Below are positions 1-9,280 of a stretch of 64,000 nt of DNA, one piece after another (the stretch's first letter is position 1; each line of letters starts with the position of its first letter). The notes beneath the pieces are model-generated. The model saw only the letters and a list, made by a program, of their open reading frames with translations, was not told where the DNA came from and did no database searches. This DNA comes from Nitrosomonas sp. (GTDB lineage: Bacteria; Pseudomonadota; Gammaproteobacteria; Burkholderiales; Nitrosomonadaceae). Position numbers and translations under genes: made by a program. The stretch lies in assembly GCA_019745325.1 (NCBI GenBank), contig JAIETK010000008.1:1-64000 (forward strand). The letters run 5' to 3'.

Positions 1-91
1 GAGACCAATCGGTCATTTTGATGAACGTAACTAACACCCTGTTTATTATGGGTCTTAGTTGGTCTTGAGTGGTCTGGATTAGACCGCTTAT
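1..91. other. tmRNA 3' flank with phased GGTCT repeats
   Basis: This is the sequence just beyond the 3' end of the tmRNA gene. GGTCT occurs at 51, 61 and 71, exactly 10 bases apart, and its complement AGACC lies at 81, giving a small 5-bp hairpin with the copy at 71. Further GAGACC/GGTC words occur at 1-14. No gene is visible. The tmRNA 3' end is a known integration hotspot, and helically phased short repeats suit arm-type protein binding, but the window edge prevents any conclusion. Confidence 0.4.
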
Positions 92-451
92 TGGTGGAGA
101 CGGCGGGAATCGAACCCGCGTCCGCAAGCCCTCTACAGGCAGTTCTACATACTTAGCCATGTTATTTAATTTGACCTGGCATCCGCCAACCGGCGGGCTG
201 ATGACAGGCGAGTCACCTTGCGTTTAACGTTTTATAAAGTGACCCTATAAAACGCGATCCTCGTTAGTGACTCTGCTGTCTGTTGCCAGACCCGGCGTTG
301 AGGCCCACCGGTGCAGAGGCTAGCCGATTAAGCGGCTAAAGCGTAGTTTTCGTCGTTTGCGACTATAGTTTTCAGATGGATTTACGAGGTAATCTGATCC
401 TCGGTATGCCCTACTCTGCTTTGCAACCCACGTCGAAACCAGATCGTCCCC
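92..451 (-). ncRNA. ssrA: Transfer-messenger RNA (tmRNA)
   Basis: This one-piece tmRNA rescues stalled ribosomes by trans-translation. Its 5' end (GGGGACG, near 451) pairs over seven bases with the 3' acceptor strand (CGTCTCC), followed by an encoded ACCA at 92-95. The T-arm GGTTCGATTC motif and the proteobacterial 5' block ending in CTGGTTTCGACGTGGG are both present. The tag frame runs from 360 to 328 and encodes ANDENYALAA followed by TAA, preceded by the resume GCA codon. The length of about 360 nt is normal. It is a single transcription unit on the minus strand. Confidence 0.97.
328..360 (-). other. tmRNA proteolysis-tag reading frame
   Basis: Ten codons plus TAA inside the tmRNA encode A-N-D-E-N-Y-A-L-A-A. 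The C-terminal ALAA is the ClpXP/ClpAP degron. ANDENYALAA is the tag form usual in proteobacteria. Confidence 0.95.
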
Positions 452-543
452 GGTGTTCGTTTTGGTAATGCGTAGATAGTGATGAAAATGAAAAGTTCAA
501 GTCCTGTGCATCGGTTATTCTAACAGAAATAGCGCGCGCTTCC

Positions 544-1191
544 TTAGAGATAAGCCAGTAGTTCTTCGGGGTGGTCGATCAGATGGCGTGCGCCCCAAGC
601 TTCCGGCGGTTGTTCGTTGCCCAGGTATCCATAGCGAGCCACGACCGGCTGCATGCCGGCGGCGAGGCTGGCTTGCACGTCGCGAATGTCGTCACCCAGA
701 TAGATGCAGTGTGCGGGAGCGATATCGATTTTGCGGCTGGCGGTCAGCAGCGGTTCCGGGTGTGGCTTGGTGTTGGCTATTTCGTCGCCGCAAATGATAC
801 AGGCGACGCGTTGCGCCAGGCCGAGCTCATGAATGAGCGGATGCGCGAACCGCGCCGGTTTATTGGTGACGATGCCCCATGGCAGGCTTCGCTTCTCCAA
901 TTGAATGAGCAGCGCATCGACGCCGGGAAACAGGCAGGTGTCATGGCAGAGACGTTCCGTATAAAAATCGAGGAATTCGTCACGCATCGATTCATAGCCA
1001 TGGTCGCCCGGCTTGATGTTGAAACCCAGTCCCAGCAAGCCGCGAGATCCGGCGGAAGCCAGCGGGCGGATCTCGGCGATGGATAGTTCGGGCAAACCGC
1101 GAGCGGTACGCTGGCGGTTCAACGCATGACCGAGGTCGGGCGCGGTATCGGCAAGAGTGCCGTCGAAATCGAAGAGTACGGCTTTAATCAT
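544..1191 (-). CDS. HAD phosphatase, MupP/Gph type
   Basis: This is a 215-residue haloacid-dehalogenase phosphatase with all four HAD motifs: DFDGT at 8-12 (nucleophile Asp8), VTNK at 108-111, Lys142 in a TKPHPEP context, and GDDIRD at 166-171. The family includes phosphoglycolate phosphatase (Gph) and N-acetylmuramic acid 6-phosphate phosphatase (MupP). It lies 44 bases downstream of ubiG, and mtaD-ubiG-mupP is the order known in Pseudomonas, so MupP (peptidoglycan recycling) is a fair inference. Sequence motifs alone do not separate MupP from Gph. The ATG at 1191 starts directly on the HAD beta-strand. Confidence 0.85.
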   Translation of the reverse strand: MIKAVLFDFDGTLADTAPDLGHALNRQRTARGLPELSIAEIRPLASAGSRGLLGLGFNIKPGDHGYESMRDEFLDFYTERLCHDTCLFPGVDALLIQLEKRSLPWGIVTNKPARFAHPLIHELGLAQRVACIICGDEIANTKPHPEPLLTASRKIDIAPAHCIYLGDDIRDVQASLAAGMQPVVARYGYLGNEQPPEAWGARHLIDHPEELLAYL

Positions 1192-1235
1192 GATCAGGGG
1201 CGGTTGTCGCTAAATTGACGAGAGCTTGATGCGGA

Positions 1236-1943
1236 TTAGTTGCGATACGCCATGATGTAATTGACGTCGGTATCGTGTTCCAATGCATAGACTTTGGTGA
1301 TCGGGTTGTACGTCATGCCGATCAGTTGTTCATCGGTTAGACCGGCGTTGCGGGCCATGCGGGCGAGTTCGGACGGTTTGATGAATTTAGCGTATTCGTG
1401 CGTGCCGCGTGGCAACAGTTTAAGAACGTATTCAGCGCCGATGATTGCGAACAAATAGGCTTTCGGATTGCGGTTGATGGTCGAAAAGAAAATCCAGCCG
1501 CCAGGCTTCGCCAACTGCGCGCAAGAGCGGATCACGCTCATCGGGTCCGGCACATGTTCGAGCATCTCCATGCAAGTGACCACATCGTAATGTTGCGGTT
1601 GTTCTTTTGCCAGCGATTCCACGGTGATCTTGCGGTAATCGACGCGATGCCCGCTTTCGAGCAGATGCAATTTGGCCACTTTCAGCGCCTTGTCGCTGAG
1701 GTCGATACCGGTGACATGCGCGCCCATCGAGGCCATGCCTTCGGATAAAATGCCGCCGCCGCAGCCGACATCCAATACGGTTTTGCCAGTCAATCCGCCA
1801 GCCAGGTCATTGATGTAGTTGAGACGCAACGGATTGATTTCATGCAGCGGTTTGAATTCGCTGTTGGGATCCCACCAGCGGTGCGCGAGTTGGCTGAATT
1901 TTTCCAGTTCGAGCGGATCTGCATTGATGCCGTCATTTTCCAT
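1236..1943 (-). CDS. ubiG: Ubiquinone biosynthesis O-methyltransferase UbiG
   Basis: This 235-residue class I SAM methyltransferase carries out both O-methylations of ubiquinone biosynthesis. Motif I is VLDVGCGGG at 56-64, followed by GIDLS at 79-83 and the EMLEHV stretch typical of UbiG/COQ3. The length matches the family (about 235-240). It starts 12 bases after mtaD on the same strand and is followed by the MupP-like phosphatase, so the three probably form one transcript. Ubiquinone fits a respiratory organism with the sdh genes seen further on. Confidence 0.95.
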   Translation of the reverse strand: MENDGINADPLELEKFSQLAHRWWDPNSEFKPLHEINPLRLNYINDLAGGLTGKTVLDVGCGGGILSEGMASMGAHVTGIDLSDKALKVAKLHLLESGHRVDYRKITVESLAKEQPQHYDVVTCMEMLEHVPDPMSVIRSCAQLAKPGGWIFFSTINRNPKAYLFAIIGAEYVLKLLPRGTHEYAKFIKPSELARMARNAGLTDEQLIGMTYNPITKVYALEHDTDVNYIMAYRN

Positions 1944-1955
1944 AAATAGTTTCCT

Positions 1956-3290
1956 TTATTGTTTTTCTGAATTTGCGATACGCTCTTGCCAGAAAGTTGC
2001 GCGGTATTTGAGTTCCGAGGGGCTGAGTGTCGTCAATTCGCCATCGTCCAGCAGCATTTTACCATTTACCCAGACGTGACTCACGTGCTCGCGTCCTGCG
2101 GTGTAGATTAAATGGGAAACTGGATCGTAACAAGGGGTAAGGTTGAGATCGGAAAAATTGACGGCTGTGATATCGGCGGCTTTGCCGCTAACCAGCGATC
2201 CGGTGATGCCTTCCAGCCCGAGCGATCTTGCGCCATTCAAAGTGGCCATACGCAGAACTTGGTGAGCGGGCAGGGTATCGGCCCGGCGATTGGTGATTTT
2301 TGCCAGCAATGCCGCTAGCCGCATTTCTTCAAACATATCCAAGCGATTGTTGCTGGCCGCCCCATCGGTGCCGAGGCCGACATTGATGTTCTGATTCAAT
2401 AACGCGGCAACCGGGGAAAAGCCGCTGGCAAGCTTCATATTCGATGACGGGCAATGAACGATATTACAGTCATGTTGATGCATCAGCTTAATTTCATAAT
2501 CGTTCAGATGCGTCATGTGGACGGCAATCAAATTCGGGCCGAGCAGTCCGAGATGGCGCAGGCGTTCAATCGGCCGCATGCCGGTTGATTCCAGACTCAT
2601 GCGGATCTCATCCTCGGTTTCGTGCAAATGCGTGTGAATTGGTACATTCAATTGCTCGGCGTAGGTCAGGATGTGATTGAATGTTTTATCGCTGACGGTA
2701 TAGGGGGCATGGGGCGCAAAGCAGAAAGACAGCAGCGGGTGATTTTGATAATGATCACGCAGCTCAAGGCCTTTTGCGAGATAGTCGTCGGCATCGCTGG
2801 CATAGGCGGTCGGAAAATCGATGACCACCATGCCGACAGCCGCGCGCATGCCGGCATTAATGGCGGCTTCCGCGCTGGATTGCGGAAAAATGTACATATC
2901 GTTGAAGCAGGTAATGCCGCCCTTGATCATTTCAGCGCAGGCGAGCTGCGTGCCGTCCAGAACAAACTGCGCATTGACATGCTGATTTTCTGTTGGCCAT
3001 ATGTGCCGGTGCAGCCATTCCATCAGCGGCAAATCGTCGGCAAGCCCGCGCATCAACGTCATGGCGGCGTGTGTGTGCAAATTGATTAATCCCGGAATAA
3101 GCACATGATCGTCGAGTGTTATCGTTTGCTGCGGCTGGTAACGTTGCTTGGCTTCGGTAAGCGGCAGAATATCCCGGATAATTCCTTGATGCACCGCGAT
3201 GGCGTGACGATTGAAGATTGTGTCTGCCGGTTCAACCGGGATAATCCATCGGGCAGAGATGAGGGTGTCGATTTCTATCCGATCATTCAT
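1956..3290 (-). CDS. mtaD: 5'-methylthioadenosine/S-adenosylhomocysteine deaminase
   Basis: This is a 444-residue amidohydrolase of the TRZ/ATZ subgroup. The metal-binding HTH lies at 72-74 in the LHTHAAMTLMRGLADD block that marks MTA/SAH deaminases. A second metal motif, HTHLHETE, lies near residue 220, and GTDGAASNN supplies the metal Asp near 310. The enzyme deaminates methylthioadenosine or S-adenosylhomocysteine, products of SAM use, which fits its place upstream of the SAM methyltransferase ubiG. Related family members act on chlorohydrolase-type substrates, but the context supports MtaD. It leads the mtaD-ubiG-phosphatase unit. Confidence 0.88.
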   Translation of the reverse strand: MNDRIEIDTLISARWIIPVEPADTIFNRHAIAVHQGIIRDILPLTEAKQRYQPQQTITLDDHVLIPGLINLHTHAAMTLMRGLADDLPLMEWLHRHIWPTENQHVNAQFVLDGTQLACAEMIKGGITCFNDMYIFPQSSAEAAINAGMRAAVGMVVIDFPTAYASDADDYLAKGLELRDHYQNHPLLSFCFAPHAPYTVSDKTFNHILTYAEQLNVPIHTHLHETEDEIRMSLESTGMRPIERLRHLGLLGPNLIAVHMTHLNDYEIKLMHQHDCNIVHCPSSNMKLASGFSPVAALLNQNINVGLGTDGAASNNRLDMFEEMRLAALLAKITNRRADTLPAHQVLRMATLNGARSLGLEGITGSLVSGKAADITAVNFSDLNLTPCYDPVSHLIYTAGREHVSHVWVNGKMLLDDGELTTLSPSELKYRATFWQERIANSEKQ

Positions 3291-3310
3291 GCAAACATTG
3301 CTAGCGAAAA

Positions 3311-3342
3311 CAAAAAGCCCTGTATTTCAACAGGGCTTTAAA
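3311..3342 (-). terminator. Rho-independent terminator after the OmpA-domain gene
   Basis: A 9-bp stem AAAGCCCTG/CAGGGCTTT (3314-3322 with 3331-3339) encloses an 8-base loop. Read on the minus strand it is followed by TTTTTGTTTT, the orientation needed to end the transcript of the OmpA-domain gene before mtaD begins. Confidence 0.8.
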
Positions 3343-3410
3343 GTAAAAATATAAAAGGATATTTAGTGTAATAGCCATTCAATCACACGAATGTGATTGA
3401 ATCGGCTTGA

Positions 3411-4106
3411 TTAATTACTGTCCTTGATCGTTCTTCTTGTTCCGGCAACCTCAATTTCAACACGGCGATCAGGCGCCAGGCAATCGATCAACGCTTTGGT
3501 TTTTCTGTCGCCGATGCAACTATTGCCGGTGACTGGATTTGCTTCGCCTTTACCGTCGACAAACACGCGATCCGGGCTGATGCCTCTTGAAACAAGGTGA
3601 GCTTTAACTGCTTCTGCGCGGCGCAACGACAGGTTTCTGTTGTATTCTTCCGAACCAATGCGGTCAGCGTAACCCACTGCGATAATCAGATCATATTTGA
3701 GATCGCTGATGCCACCGACGAATTCGTTTAAAGATTGGACGCCGGCTGGTTTGAGTTTTGCGCTATCAAAATCAAATAATGCATCGGCAGAGAAAGTTAT
3801 TTTATCCGGAGCCGTGGTGGCAGCATCCGCAGCGGCAGCGGCGGCAGGAGCAGCTGCAACTTCATCCGGTTTTTTAACCAGATCCGGATCACATTCATGG
3901 ATAGCCATGGCCGGAGTCCAGTAACCCGTCCGCCAGCACAGGCCGGTTGTGTTTCTGGCAACGATGCCGCGATCATCGATACCATACGCTTCCGCTTTTT
4001 TGACCGTGCTATCAGCTTCTGTTCCTTGTGCCAAAACAGCACCAGAAAACATTGCTGATGAGAGAATCATTCCGATTAGGGTATTTTTAGCTGATATTTT
4101 CTTCAT
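3411..4106 (-). CDS. OmpA-family peptidoglycan-binding outer membrane protein
   Basis: This 231-residue exported protein has a Sec signal peptide, probably cleaved after ALA near residue 26. A short conserved region with WRTGYW follows, then an Ala/Pro-rich linker at about 83-99 and a C-terminal OmpA domain at about 105-225. The OmpA part shows FDFDSAKL, GYADRIGSEEYN and the LSLRRAEAV helix that binds diaminopimelate. There is no N-terminal eight-stranded barrel, so it probably tethers the envelope rather than forming a pore. It is monocistronic, with an AAAGGA ribosome site 7 bases before the ATG and a terminator downstream. Two cysteines in the C-terminal domain may form a disulfide. Confidence 0.88.
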   Translation of the reverse strand: MKKISAKNTLIGMILSSAMFSGAVLAQGTEADSTVKKAEAYGIDDRGIVARNTTGLCWRTGYWTPAMAIHECDPDLVKKPDEVAAAPAAAAAADAATTAPDKITFSADALFDFDSAKLKPAGVQSLNEFVGGISDLKYDLIIAVGYADRIGSEEYNRNLSLRRAEAVKAHLVSRGISPDRVFVDGKGEANPVTGNSCIGDRKTKALIDCLAPDRRVEIEVAGTRRTIKDSN

Positions 4107-4523
4107 GCTGTTGTCCTTTTAATGAAAACTCTGATTCATAGAGTTCTATTGATTATACAAAAATGTTTTGCAATCATATTCTAAAAGCCTTTTCAATTCT
4201 ACTACTTCAAGTAAATTCGTGTGTAATATCTCGATTTGATTGTTCGGATAACCGAATCAATGTGTTGTGTTAATGCAACAGCCGGGTGTTTAAAATTGCC
4301 GATAATATTCCAATGAGATCGAGTGGGCTGCGATCGATTTGCATAAAAGAATCGCGATCATGACAATTAACGTTCATCGTAGAAACCCGGCTCCGGGGTA
4401 GTTGGGTCGAAACCGGTGAATTGTCGAGTGATCGGACGTATACTTGGATCAAGCCGGGTATTGTTAACTTTGGTAAGCCTGGTTCATTGCTATCATGAAA
4501 TTATTTAATTGCCGGAATGCCGC
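4107..4523. other. Intergenic region between divergent genes
   Basis: These 417 bases separate the OmpA-domain gene (minus) from the ABC exporter operon (plus), so both promoters must lie here. The part next to the OmpA gene is AT-rich. No RNA gene, repeat or convincing small ORF is visible; a 60-codon minus-strand frame at 4270-4452 has no ribosome site and an uncoding-like composition. Confidence 0.5.
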
Positions 4524-5252
4524 ATGACTGAAACAGTAACCGAAATTACCTTGTCGGCTCGAAATTTATGCCGTGAATATGGCCGCTTTGTGGCGGTCGA
4601 TCATGTGAATCTGGAGCTGCGCAGAGGTGAAGTGTTAGGATTGCTTGGACCGAATGGCGCCGGAAAAAGTACGACCATGCGCATGCTGACCGGCATTTTG
4701 GCGCCCGGGAGCGGCAGCATACAGATTTGCGGTGTCGACTTATCGGAAGATCCGATAGCGGCTAAGGCACATGTGGGCTTTTTGCCGGAAATACCGCCGC
4801 TCTATCCGGATTTGACAGTTGATGAATATTTACGATTGGCGGCCAGGTTGCATCGCGTACTTAAACAAGCGGTGCCCGCCGCGGTGAAAAATGTTAAACA
4901 GCGCTGCGGATTGAATGATTGCGGTGATCGGCTAATTGGTACCTTGTCGAAAGGATTCCAGCAACGTGTAGGTCTTGCGCAGGCCATCATCCATAATCCG
5001 GCTGTCATTATTCTGGATGAACCCAGCGTGGGGCTGGATCCGAATCAGATGCGCGAAATCCGTCAATTAATTCGTGATTTGGGCAAAACCAGCAGCGTTA
5101 TTTTGTCGACCCATCTGTTACCGGAAGTTGAAAGTATCTGTGATCGGGTGCAAATCTTGCATAAAGGTCAAGTAGTCTTCAATCAAAGCATGCCGGAAAT
5201 ACAACAGCGCGATGTGCATCTGGAATCGGTATTCACACAGCTTACCCAATGA
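4524..5252 (+). CDS. ABC transporter ATP-binding protein (GldA-like)
   Basis: This is a 242-residue ABC ATPase counted from the ATG at 4524; a TTG five codons upstream is possible but less likely. Walker A is GPNGAGKST at about 42-50, the signature is LSKGFQQRV near 137, Walker B is VIILDEPSVGLDP near 160, and the switch His lies in LSTHL. It begins a four-gene set with a six-helix permease, a Gld-G-like extracytoplasmic protein and a DUF4340 protein, a set found in many proteobacteria and related to the Bacteroidetes gliding exporter. The substrate is unknown. Confidence 0.88.
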   Translation: MTETVTEITLSARNLCREYGRFVAVDHVNLELRRGEVLGLLGPNGAGKSTTMRMLTGILAPGSGSIQICGVDLSEDPIAAKAHVGFLPEIPPLYPDLTVDEYLRLAARLHRVLKQAVPAAVKNVKQRCGLNDCGDRLIGTLSKGFQQRVGLAQAIIHNPAVIILDEPSVGLDPNQMREIRQLIRDLGKTSSVILSTHLLPEVESICDRVQILHKGQVVFNQSMPEIQQRDVHLESVFTQLTQ

Positions 5253-5268
5253 AATTAGGAATTGCCTC

Positions 5269-6012
5269 ATGATTGCAACCATCATCCGGAAAGAATTAAT
5301 GATGCTGTTTATTTCTCCGCTCGCATGGGTATTGCTAGCGGCGATTCAATTGATTCTGACTTGGTTCTTTCTGATCCGGCTCGATGCGTTTCTTGAAATT
5401 CAACCGCAGATGCTGCAAATCGCGAATCCTCCCGGCGTAACCGAAATGATCGTGTCGCCTGTTTTCGCCTTAGCAGCCATCGTCTTGATGATGATTGCCC
5501 CTGTACTATCCATGCGTTTATTCGCGGAGGAACGGCGCAATCACACGCTTGGTTTTCTGCTCGCCGCACCGGTTTCCATTACTGCTATCGTTCTCGGAAA
5601 ATTTCTCGCGCTCATGATTTTTTTTGCCATCATTGTCATCTTGATCGCGTTATTATCCTTGTCCTTATTACTGGGTGGAGTACTGGACATGGGGTTGATC
5701 GCGAGTAATTTGCTGGGTTTGTTTTTTTTGACTGCTTGTTTTTCCGCGCTTGGGTTGTATTTCTCAAGCTTGACAGCCCAGCCGGCCATTGCCGCAGTTA
5801 CTTCATTAGCGGCGTTACTCGGGCTTTGGATGATCGATCTGGCCGCCAGTGAAACTGAAGGATGGTTGCATTATTTTTCATTGTTGAAGTATTTCCGGTA
5901 CTTCAATCAAGGTTTGATCGATACATTGGCGATCAGCTATTTCCTATTGTTCATGGTTGCATTTCTGGTGCTGACAATCCGCCGTCTCGAAGGGGAACGA
6001 TTACATGACTAA
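5269..6012 (+). CDS. ABC-2 type permease (GldF-like)
   Basis: This 247-residue integral membrane protein has about six hydrophobic segments and an N-terminal amphipathic IIRKELMMLF motif typical of ABC-2 exporter permeases. The loop RLFAEERRNHTLGFLLAAPVS matches the conserved cytosolic coupling region. I start it at the ATG at 5269, 16 bases after the ATPase stop, because upstream codons in this frame overlap the ATPase and look like a shadow. It should form the membrane channel with the preceding ATPase. Confidence 0.85.
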   Translation: MIATIIRKELMMLFISPLAWVLLAAIQLILTWFFLIRLDAFLEIQPQMLQIANPPGVTEMIVSPVFALAAIVLMMIAPVLSMRLFAEERRNHTLGFLLAAPVSITAIVLGKFLALMIFFAIIVILIALLSLSLLLGGVLDMGLIASNLLGLFFLTACFSALGLYFSSLTAQPAIAAVTSLAALLGLWMIDLAASETEGWLHYFSLLKYFRYFNQGLIDTLAISYFLLFMVAFLVLTIRRLEGERLHD

Positions 6013-6031
6013 TCTTGTTTGATCGTGAGCC

Positions 6032-7396
6032 ATGACCGGAATTAACCATAAACTGCGCCAGCAACACCGGATTCGTCACGGCGTTTTCGTTATTCTGTTA
6101 TTAGTGCTGATGGTTGTGCTGGGGTATCTTGCAACGCAATATCGAATGCAATGGGATATCAGCCAAAATCAACGGAACAGCCTCAATGAAGCCAGTATCG
6201 ACATATTGCAAAAGCTGCCCGGGCCGGTGCAGGTAACTGCCTATGCGACCGAATATCAAGCGGAAATTGGAGACATCCGTAAAGTCATTGCCGACTTTGT
6301 ATCGCTATATCAACGGATTAAGCCGGATCTTGTACTGCAATTCATTGATCCGGTGGAACAACCGTTGCTCGCACAACAAGCAAATGTACAGATCAATGGT
6401 GAGATAGTGATTTCCTATCGTCATAAAACCGAGCATCTTGCGGTAATCAATGAGCAGACTTTTTCGAATGCGCTGATGCGATTGGCGCGACTGGAAGATA
6501 AATTAATCATCGAATTAAGCGGACATGGCGAACGTAAGCTGGATGGCCATGCGAATTTTGACTTGGGAGAATTTGGAAAATCTTTGCAAAGATCCGGGTT
6601 TAGCAATCAATCGCTGAATCTGGCGATCGAACGGGATATTCCATTGAATGCGGATCTGTTGATCATCGCTTCGCCGCAAGTGGACTTGTTACCGGGTGAA
6701 GTGGATAAGCTGCTGGAGTATATCGACCGGGGCGGCAATTTGTTATGGCTGGTCGATCAGGAATCGCTACGCGGCTTATTGCCGCTGACGGAAAAATTAC
6801 GTCTGACGCTAACGCCGGGTATTGTTGTGGATCCGCATGCCGAGCAGCTCAAAGCGCCGGTGACTTTTTCGCTGGGCGCGGTCTATGGTCAGCACCCGAT
6901 AACCAGCGGTTTCCAATATATTACGGTGTTCCCTTATGCGCGCCAGATTACCATTGATGACAACGCCGATTGGAATAGCGTTTCGCTGGTTGAAGTGGCG
7001 CCGGATGGGTGGGTCGAAACCGGCGATTTGAATGCCGGGATCGCGTTTGATGAAGCGGCCGATGTCCCCGGTCCCATCAGTGTCGTCGCGGCACTTTCCC
7101 GTAATATCAACGACCGCGAACAGCGTGTCGTGATAGTCGGCAGCGGCCATTTTCTGGCCAATACTTATCTGGGCAATGGTAATAATCTGGATTTCGGCAT
7201 TAATCTGGTCAATTGGCTGACTGGTGATGAAGAGATGATGGTCATTCAACCTCGTGCAACGATCGATAACAATCTGATGTTGAATCAATCGCAACTGACA
7301 CTGATGGCAGTGGGGCAGATGGTGGTATTGCCGCTGCTGTTTCTGGCAACCGGGATCAGTATCTGGTGGTATCGTAGGAGAAAAGCAACACCATGA
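6032..7396 (+). CDS. GldG-like ABC transporter auxiliary protein
   Basis: This 454-residue protein has one N-terminal membrane anchor (about 16-38), a large extracytoplasmic domain and a C-terminal anchor (about 422-445) followed by WWYRRRK. The N-terminal SQNQRNSLNEAS segment and the GHGERKLDG motif match the Gldg_ABC family (ABC-type uncharacterised transport system). It follows the permease by 19 bases and overlaps the next gene by four bases, so the four proteins are probably translated together. Its role in the exporter is not established. Confidence 0.8.
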   Translation: MTGINHKLRQQHRIRHGVFVILLLVLMVVLGYLATQYRMQWDISQNQRNSLNEASIDILQKLPGPVQVTAYATEYQAEIGDIRKVIADFVSLYQRIKPDLVLQFIDPVEQPLLAQQANVQINGEIVISYRHKTEHLAVINEQTFSNALMRLARLEDKLIIELSGHGERKLDGHANFDLGEFGKSLQRSGFSNQSLNLAIERDIPLNADLLIIASPQVDLLPGEVDKLLEYIDRGGNLLWLVDQESLRGLLPLTEKLRLTLTPGIVVDPHAEQLKAPVTFSLGAVYGQHPITSGFQYITVFPYARQITIDDNADWNSVSLVEVAPDGWVETGDLNAGIAFDEAADVPGPISVVAALSRNINDREQRVVIVGSGHFLANTYLGNGNNLDFGINLVNWLTGDEEMMVIQPRATIDNNLMLNQSQLTLMAVGQMVVLPLLFLATGISIWWYRRRKATP

Positions 7397-8268
7397 CACA
7401 TCATGCGCGTCTCAATTGGATCATGTTTGCTACCCTCGCGGGTTTGCTGGTGTTTTTATATTTCAGACCGCCGTCACCAGAACTATTGGAATATCCGGTT
7501 TTCAATAAACCCATGGCGCTTATGCACAGCTTGCGCATCATCCGGCGTCATCAGGAAGAAATCGCGCTTGAACGTTCCGGCGCTCAGTGGCGCATGATCA
7601 AGCCGGTGGACGCTGCGGTGGATCAGCAAAAGGTTGAAGCAATATTGGAGATTTTGAATGCGCGCAGCGAACATCAGCTTCCCGCGGCCGACTTGGGTCG
7701 TTTTGGTCTGCTGCAACCCAGCATCCGGCTTTTTATAGATGATCAATCGATCGGGTTTGGCGGTTTCGCCCCGGTCAAGCATCAGCAATATGTTCAGACG
7801 GAGCAACATGTTTATTTGATTTCACCGCGCTATGGCTTGTTATTGCCGCGCAGCGCGGCAGAATTGATCAATCCGGTGGTGTTGCAACCGGGTGAAAATC
7901 CGAGCAAGTTTGTTTTGCCGCAATTCGAAATTGCGATGCAAGATGGTCAATGGCAGGTCGCTTCGCAAAATCAAAATGAGTCAATCGAGCATGAAACGAT
8001 TGTGCAATGGATAGAACGCTGGCAATCGTTACCGGCTGCCGAATTGACAATCGGCGGTTCCGCTGAAGCCGGCTCGGCTGAAAAAAGTAAAATCGGAATT
8101 GAATTGCAAGATGGGCGAACCATTGATTTTGAAGTATTGCGAAATGAATCATCCATCATTTTGCTGAGACCGGACAATGGCATCGGTTATCATTTTCCAA
8201 TTGAAGCTGGCCGGCAATTGCTCGATCCGCATGCCATCCAGCCGCAATTATCAACACCCGGTCACTGA
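7393..8268 (+). CDS. DUF4340 membrane-anchored protein
   Basis: This 291-residue protein has a single N-terminal membrane segment (about 10-25) and a beta-rich extracytoplasmic domain. It matches the DUF4340 pattern, with a repeated unit that includes [19 protein letters not shown] and a YGLLLP stretch. DUF4340 genes almost always follow GldG-like genes. The ATG overlaps the preceding stop in ATGA, and its own stop overlaps the start of mutM by one base (TGATG). The function is unknown; an accessory role in the ABC exporter is inferred from the fixed neighbourhood. Confidence 0.78.
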   Translation: MTHHARLNWIMFATLAGLLVFLYFRPPSPELLEYPVFNKPMALMHSLRIIRRHQEEIALERSGAQWRMIKPVDAAVDQQKVEAILEILNARSEHQLPAADLGRFGLLQPSIRLFIDDQSIGFGGFAPVKHQQYVQTEQHVYLISPRYGLLLPRSAAELINPVVLQPGENPSKFVLPQFEIAMQDGQWQVASQNQNESIEHETIVQWIERWQSLPAAELTIGGSAEAGSAEKSKIGIELQDGRTIDFEVLRNESSIILLRPDNGIGYHFPIEAGRQLLDPHAIQPQLSTPGH

Positions 8269-9098
8269 TGCCGGAACTGCCGGAAGTCGAAACCACACGG
8301 CGGGGCATTGCGCCTTACTTGCAGGGGCAAACCATCGCAAAGGTCATTGTCCGCAATGCAAAACTGCGTTGGCCGGTACCGGAAAATCTGCCGTCGCTGG
8401 TTAGCGGATTGACCATTCAAGAAATTCGCAGACGGGCAAAATATTTGCTGCTGGATTGCGGGAGCGGCACACTCATCATTCATCTGGGCATGTCCGGCAG
8501 TTTGCGGGTTTATCCGCTGACGGACGCCGGAAAAGCCGGATTACCCCATCGGCATGATCACTTTGACTTGGTGCTGCAAAATGAAACGGTATTGAGACTG
8601 CGGGATCCGCGCCGTTTCGGCGCGGTATTATGGCATGAGGGCGATGCATTGCTTCATCCCTTGCTGGTCAATCTGGGGCCGGAACCGTTGACGCCGGAAT
8701 TCAATGCCAGCGGATTGTTTGATCAAACCCGCAGCCGCGTTGCCAGCATCAAGCAGACGCTGATGAATCAACAAATCGTCGTGGGTGTCGGGAACATTTA
8801 TGCCAATGAAGCTTTGTTTACCGCTGGAATACACCCTAAAACCGCAAGCGGCAGAATCAGCAAAATCCGTTATGAAAAACTGGTTCATGCGGTTAAACAG
8901 ACGTTGCAGCAAGCGATTGAGGCGGGAGGGAGCAGTTTGCGGGATTTTGTCCATAGCGACGGAACGCCGGGGTATTTTCAACAGCACTATTGGGTTTATG
9001 GACGGGAAGGGCAGCATTGTAAAAAATGCGGAAGTATTATTAAACAAATCAGGCAGAATCAACGTTCCAGCTTTTATTGCGCTGCCTGCCAGCGCTGA
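8268..9098 (+). CDS. mutM: Formamidopyrimidine-DNA glycosylase (Fpg)
   Basis: This 276-residue DNA glycosylase/AP lyase removes 8-oxoguanine and formamidopyrimidines. The catalytic Pro2-Glu3 is in [14 protein letters not shown]. The beta-hairpin Lys lies in RRAKYLLL near 59, the [11 protein letters not shown] helix is present, and a C-terminal Cys4 zinc finger (CKKCG...CAACQR) ends the protein. The length is normal. It is translationally coupled to the DUF4340 gene, so it is probably expressed from the exporter promoter. Confidence 0.96.
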   Translation: MPELPEVETTRRGIAPYLQGQTIAKVIVRNAKLRWPVPENLPSLVSGLTIQEIRRRAKYLLLDCGSGTLIIHLGMSGSLRVYPLTDAGKAGLPHRHDHFDLVLQNETVLRLRDPRRFGAVLWHEGDALLHPLLVNLGPEPLTPEFNASGLFDQTRSRVASIKQTLMNQQIVVGVGNIYANEALFTAGIHPKTASGRISKIRYEKLVHAVKQTLQQAIEAGGSSLRDFVHSDGTPGYFQQHYWVYGREGQHCKKCGSIIKQIRQNQRSSFYCAACQR

Positions 9099-9280
9099 TG
9101 ATTTGGTTAAGGGCATCTCTAGAAATTCAAAGTTTTAAACAAAACGAGGCGCGAGCAAAACATGTTGACGCGGCATATGATTGATATGTAAGGAAACATT
9201 TTTTGCGAGCAACAAAGTGTTGTGACAAATTTGGATTTTTAGAGGCGCCCTTAAGTTGATGACATGATAAAAGGGTTACT

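Noticed and set aside
4270..4452. 60-codon minus-strand ORF upstream of the ABC exporter
   Set aside because: No ribosome site, no hydrophobic or domain pattern, and it spans the probable promoter region.
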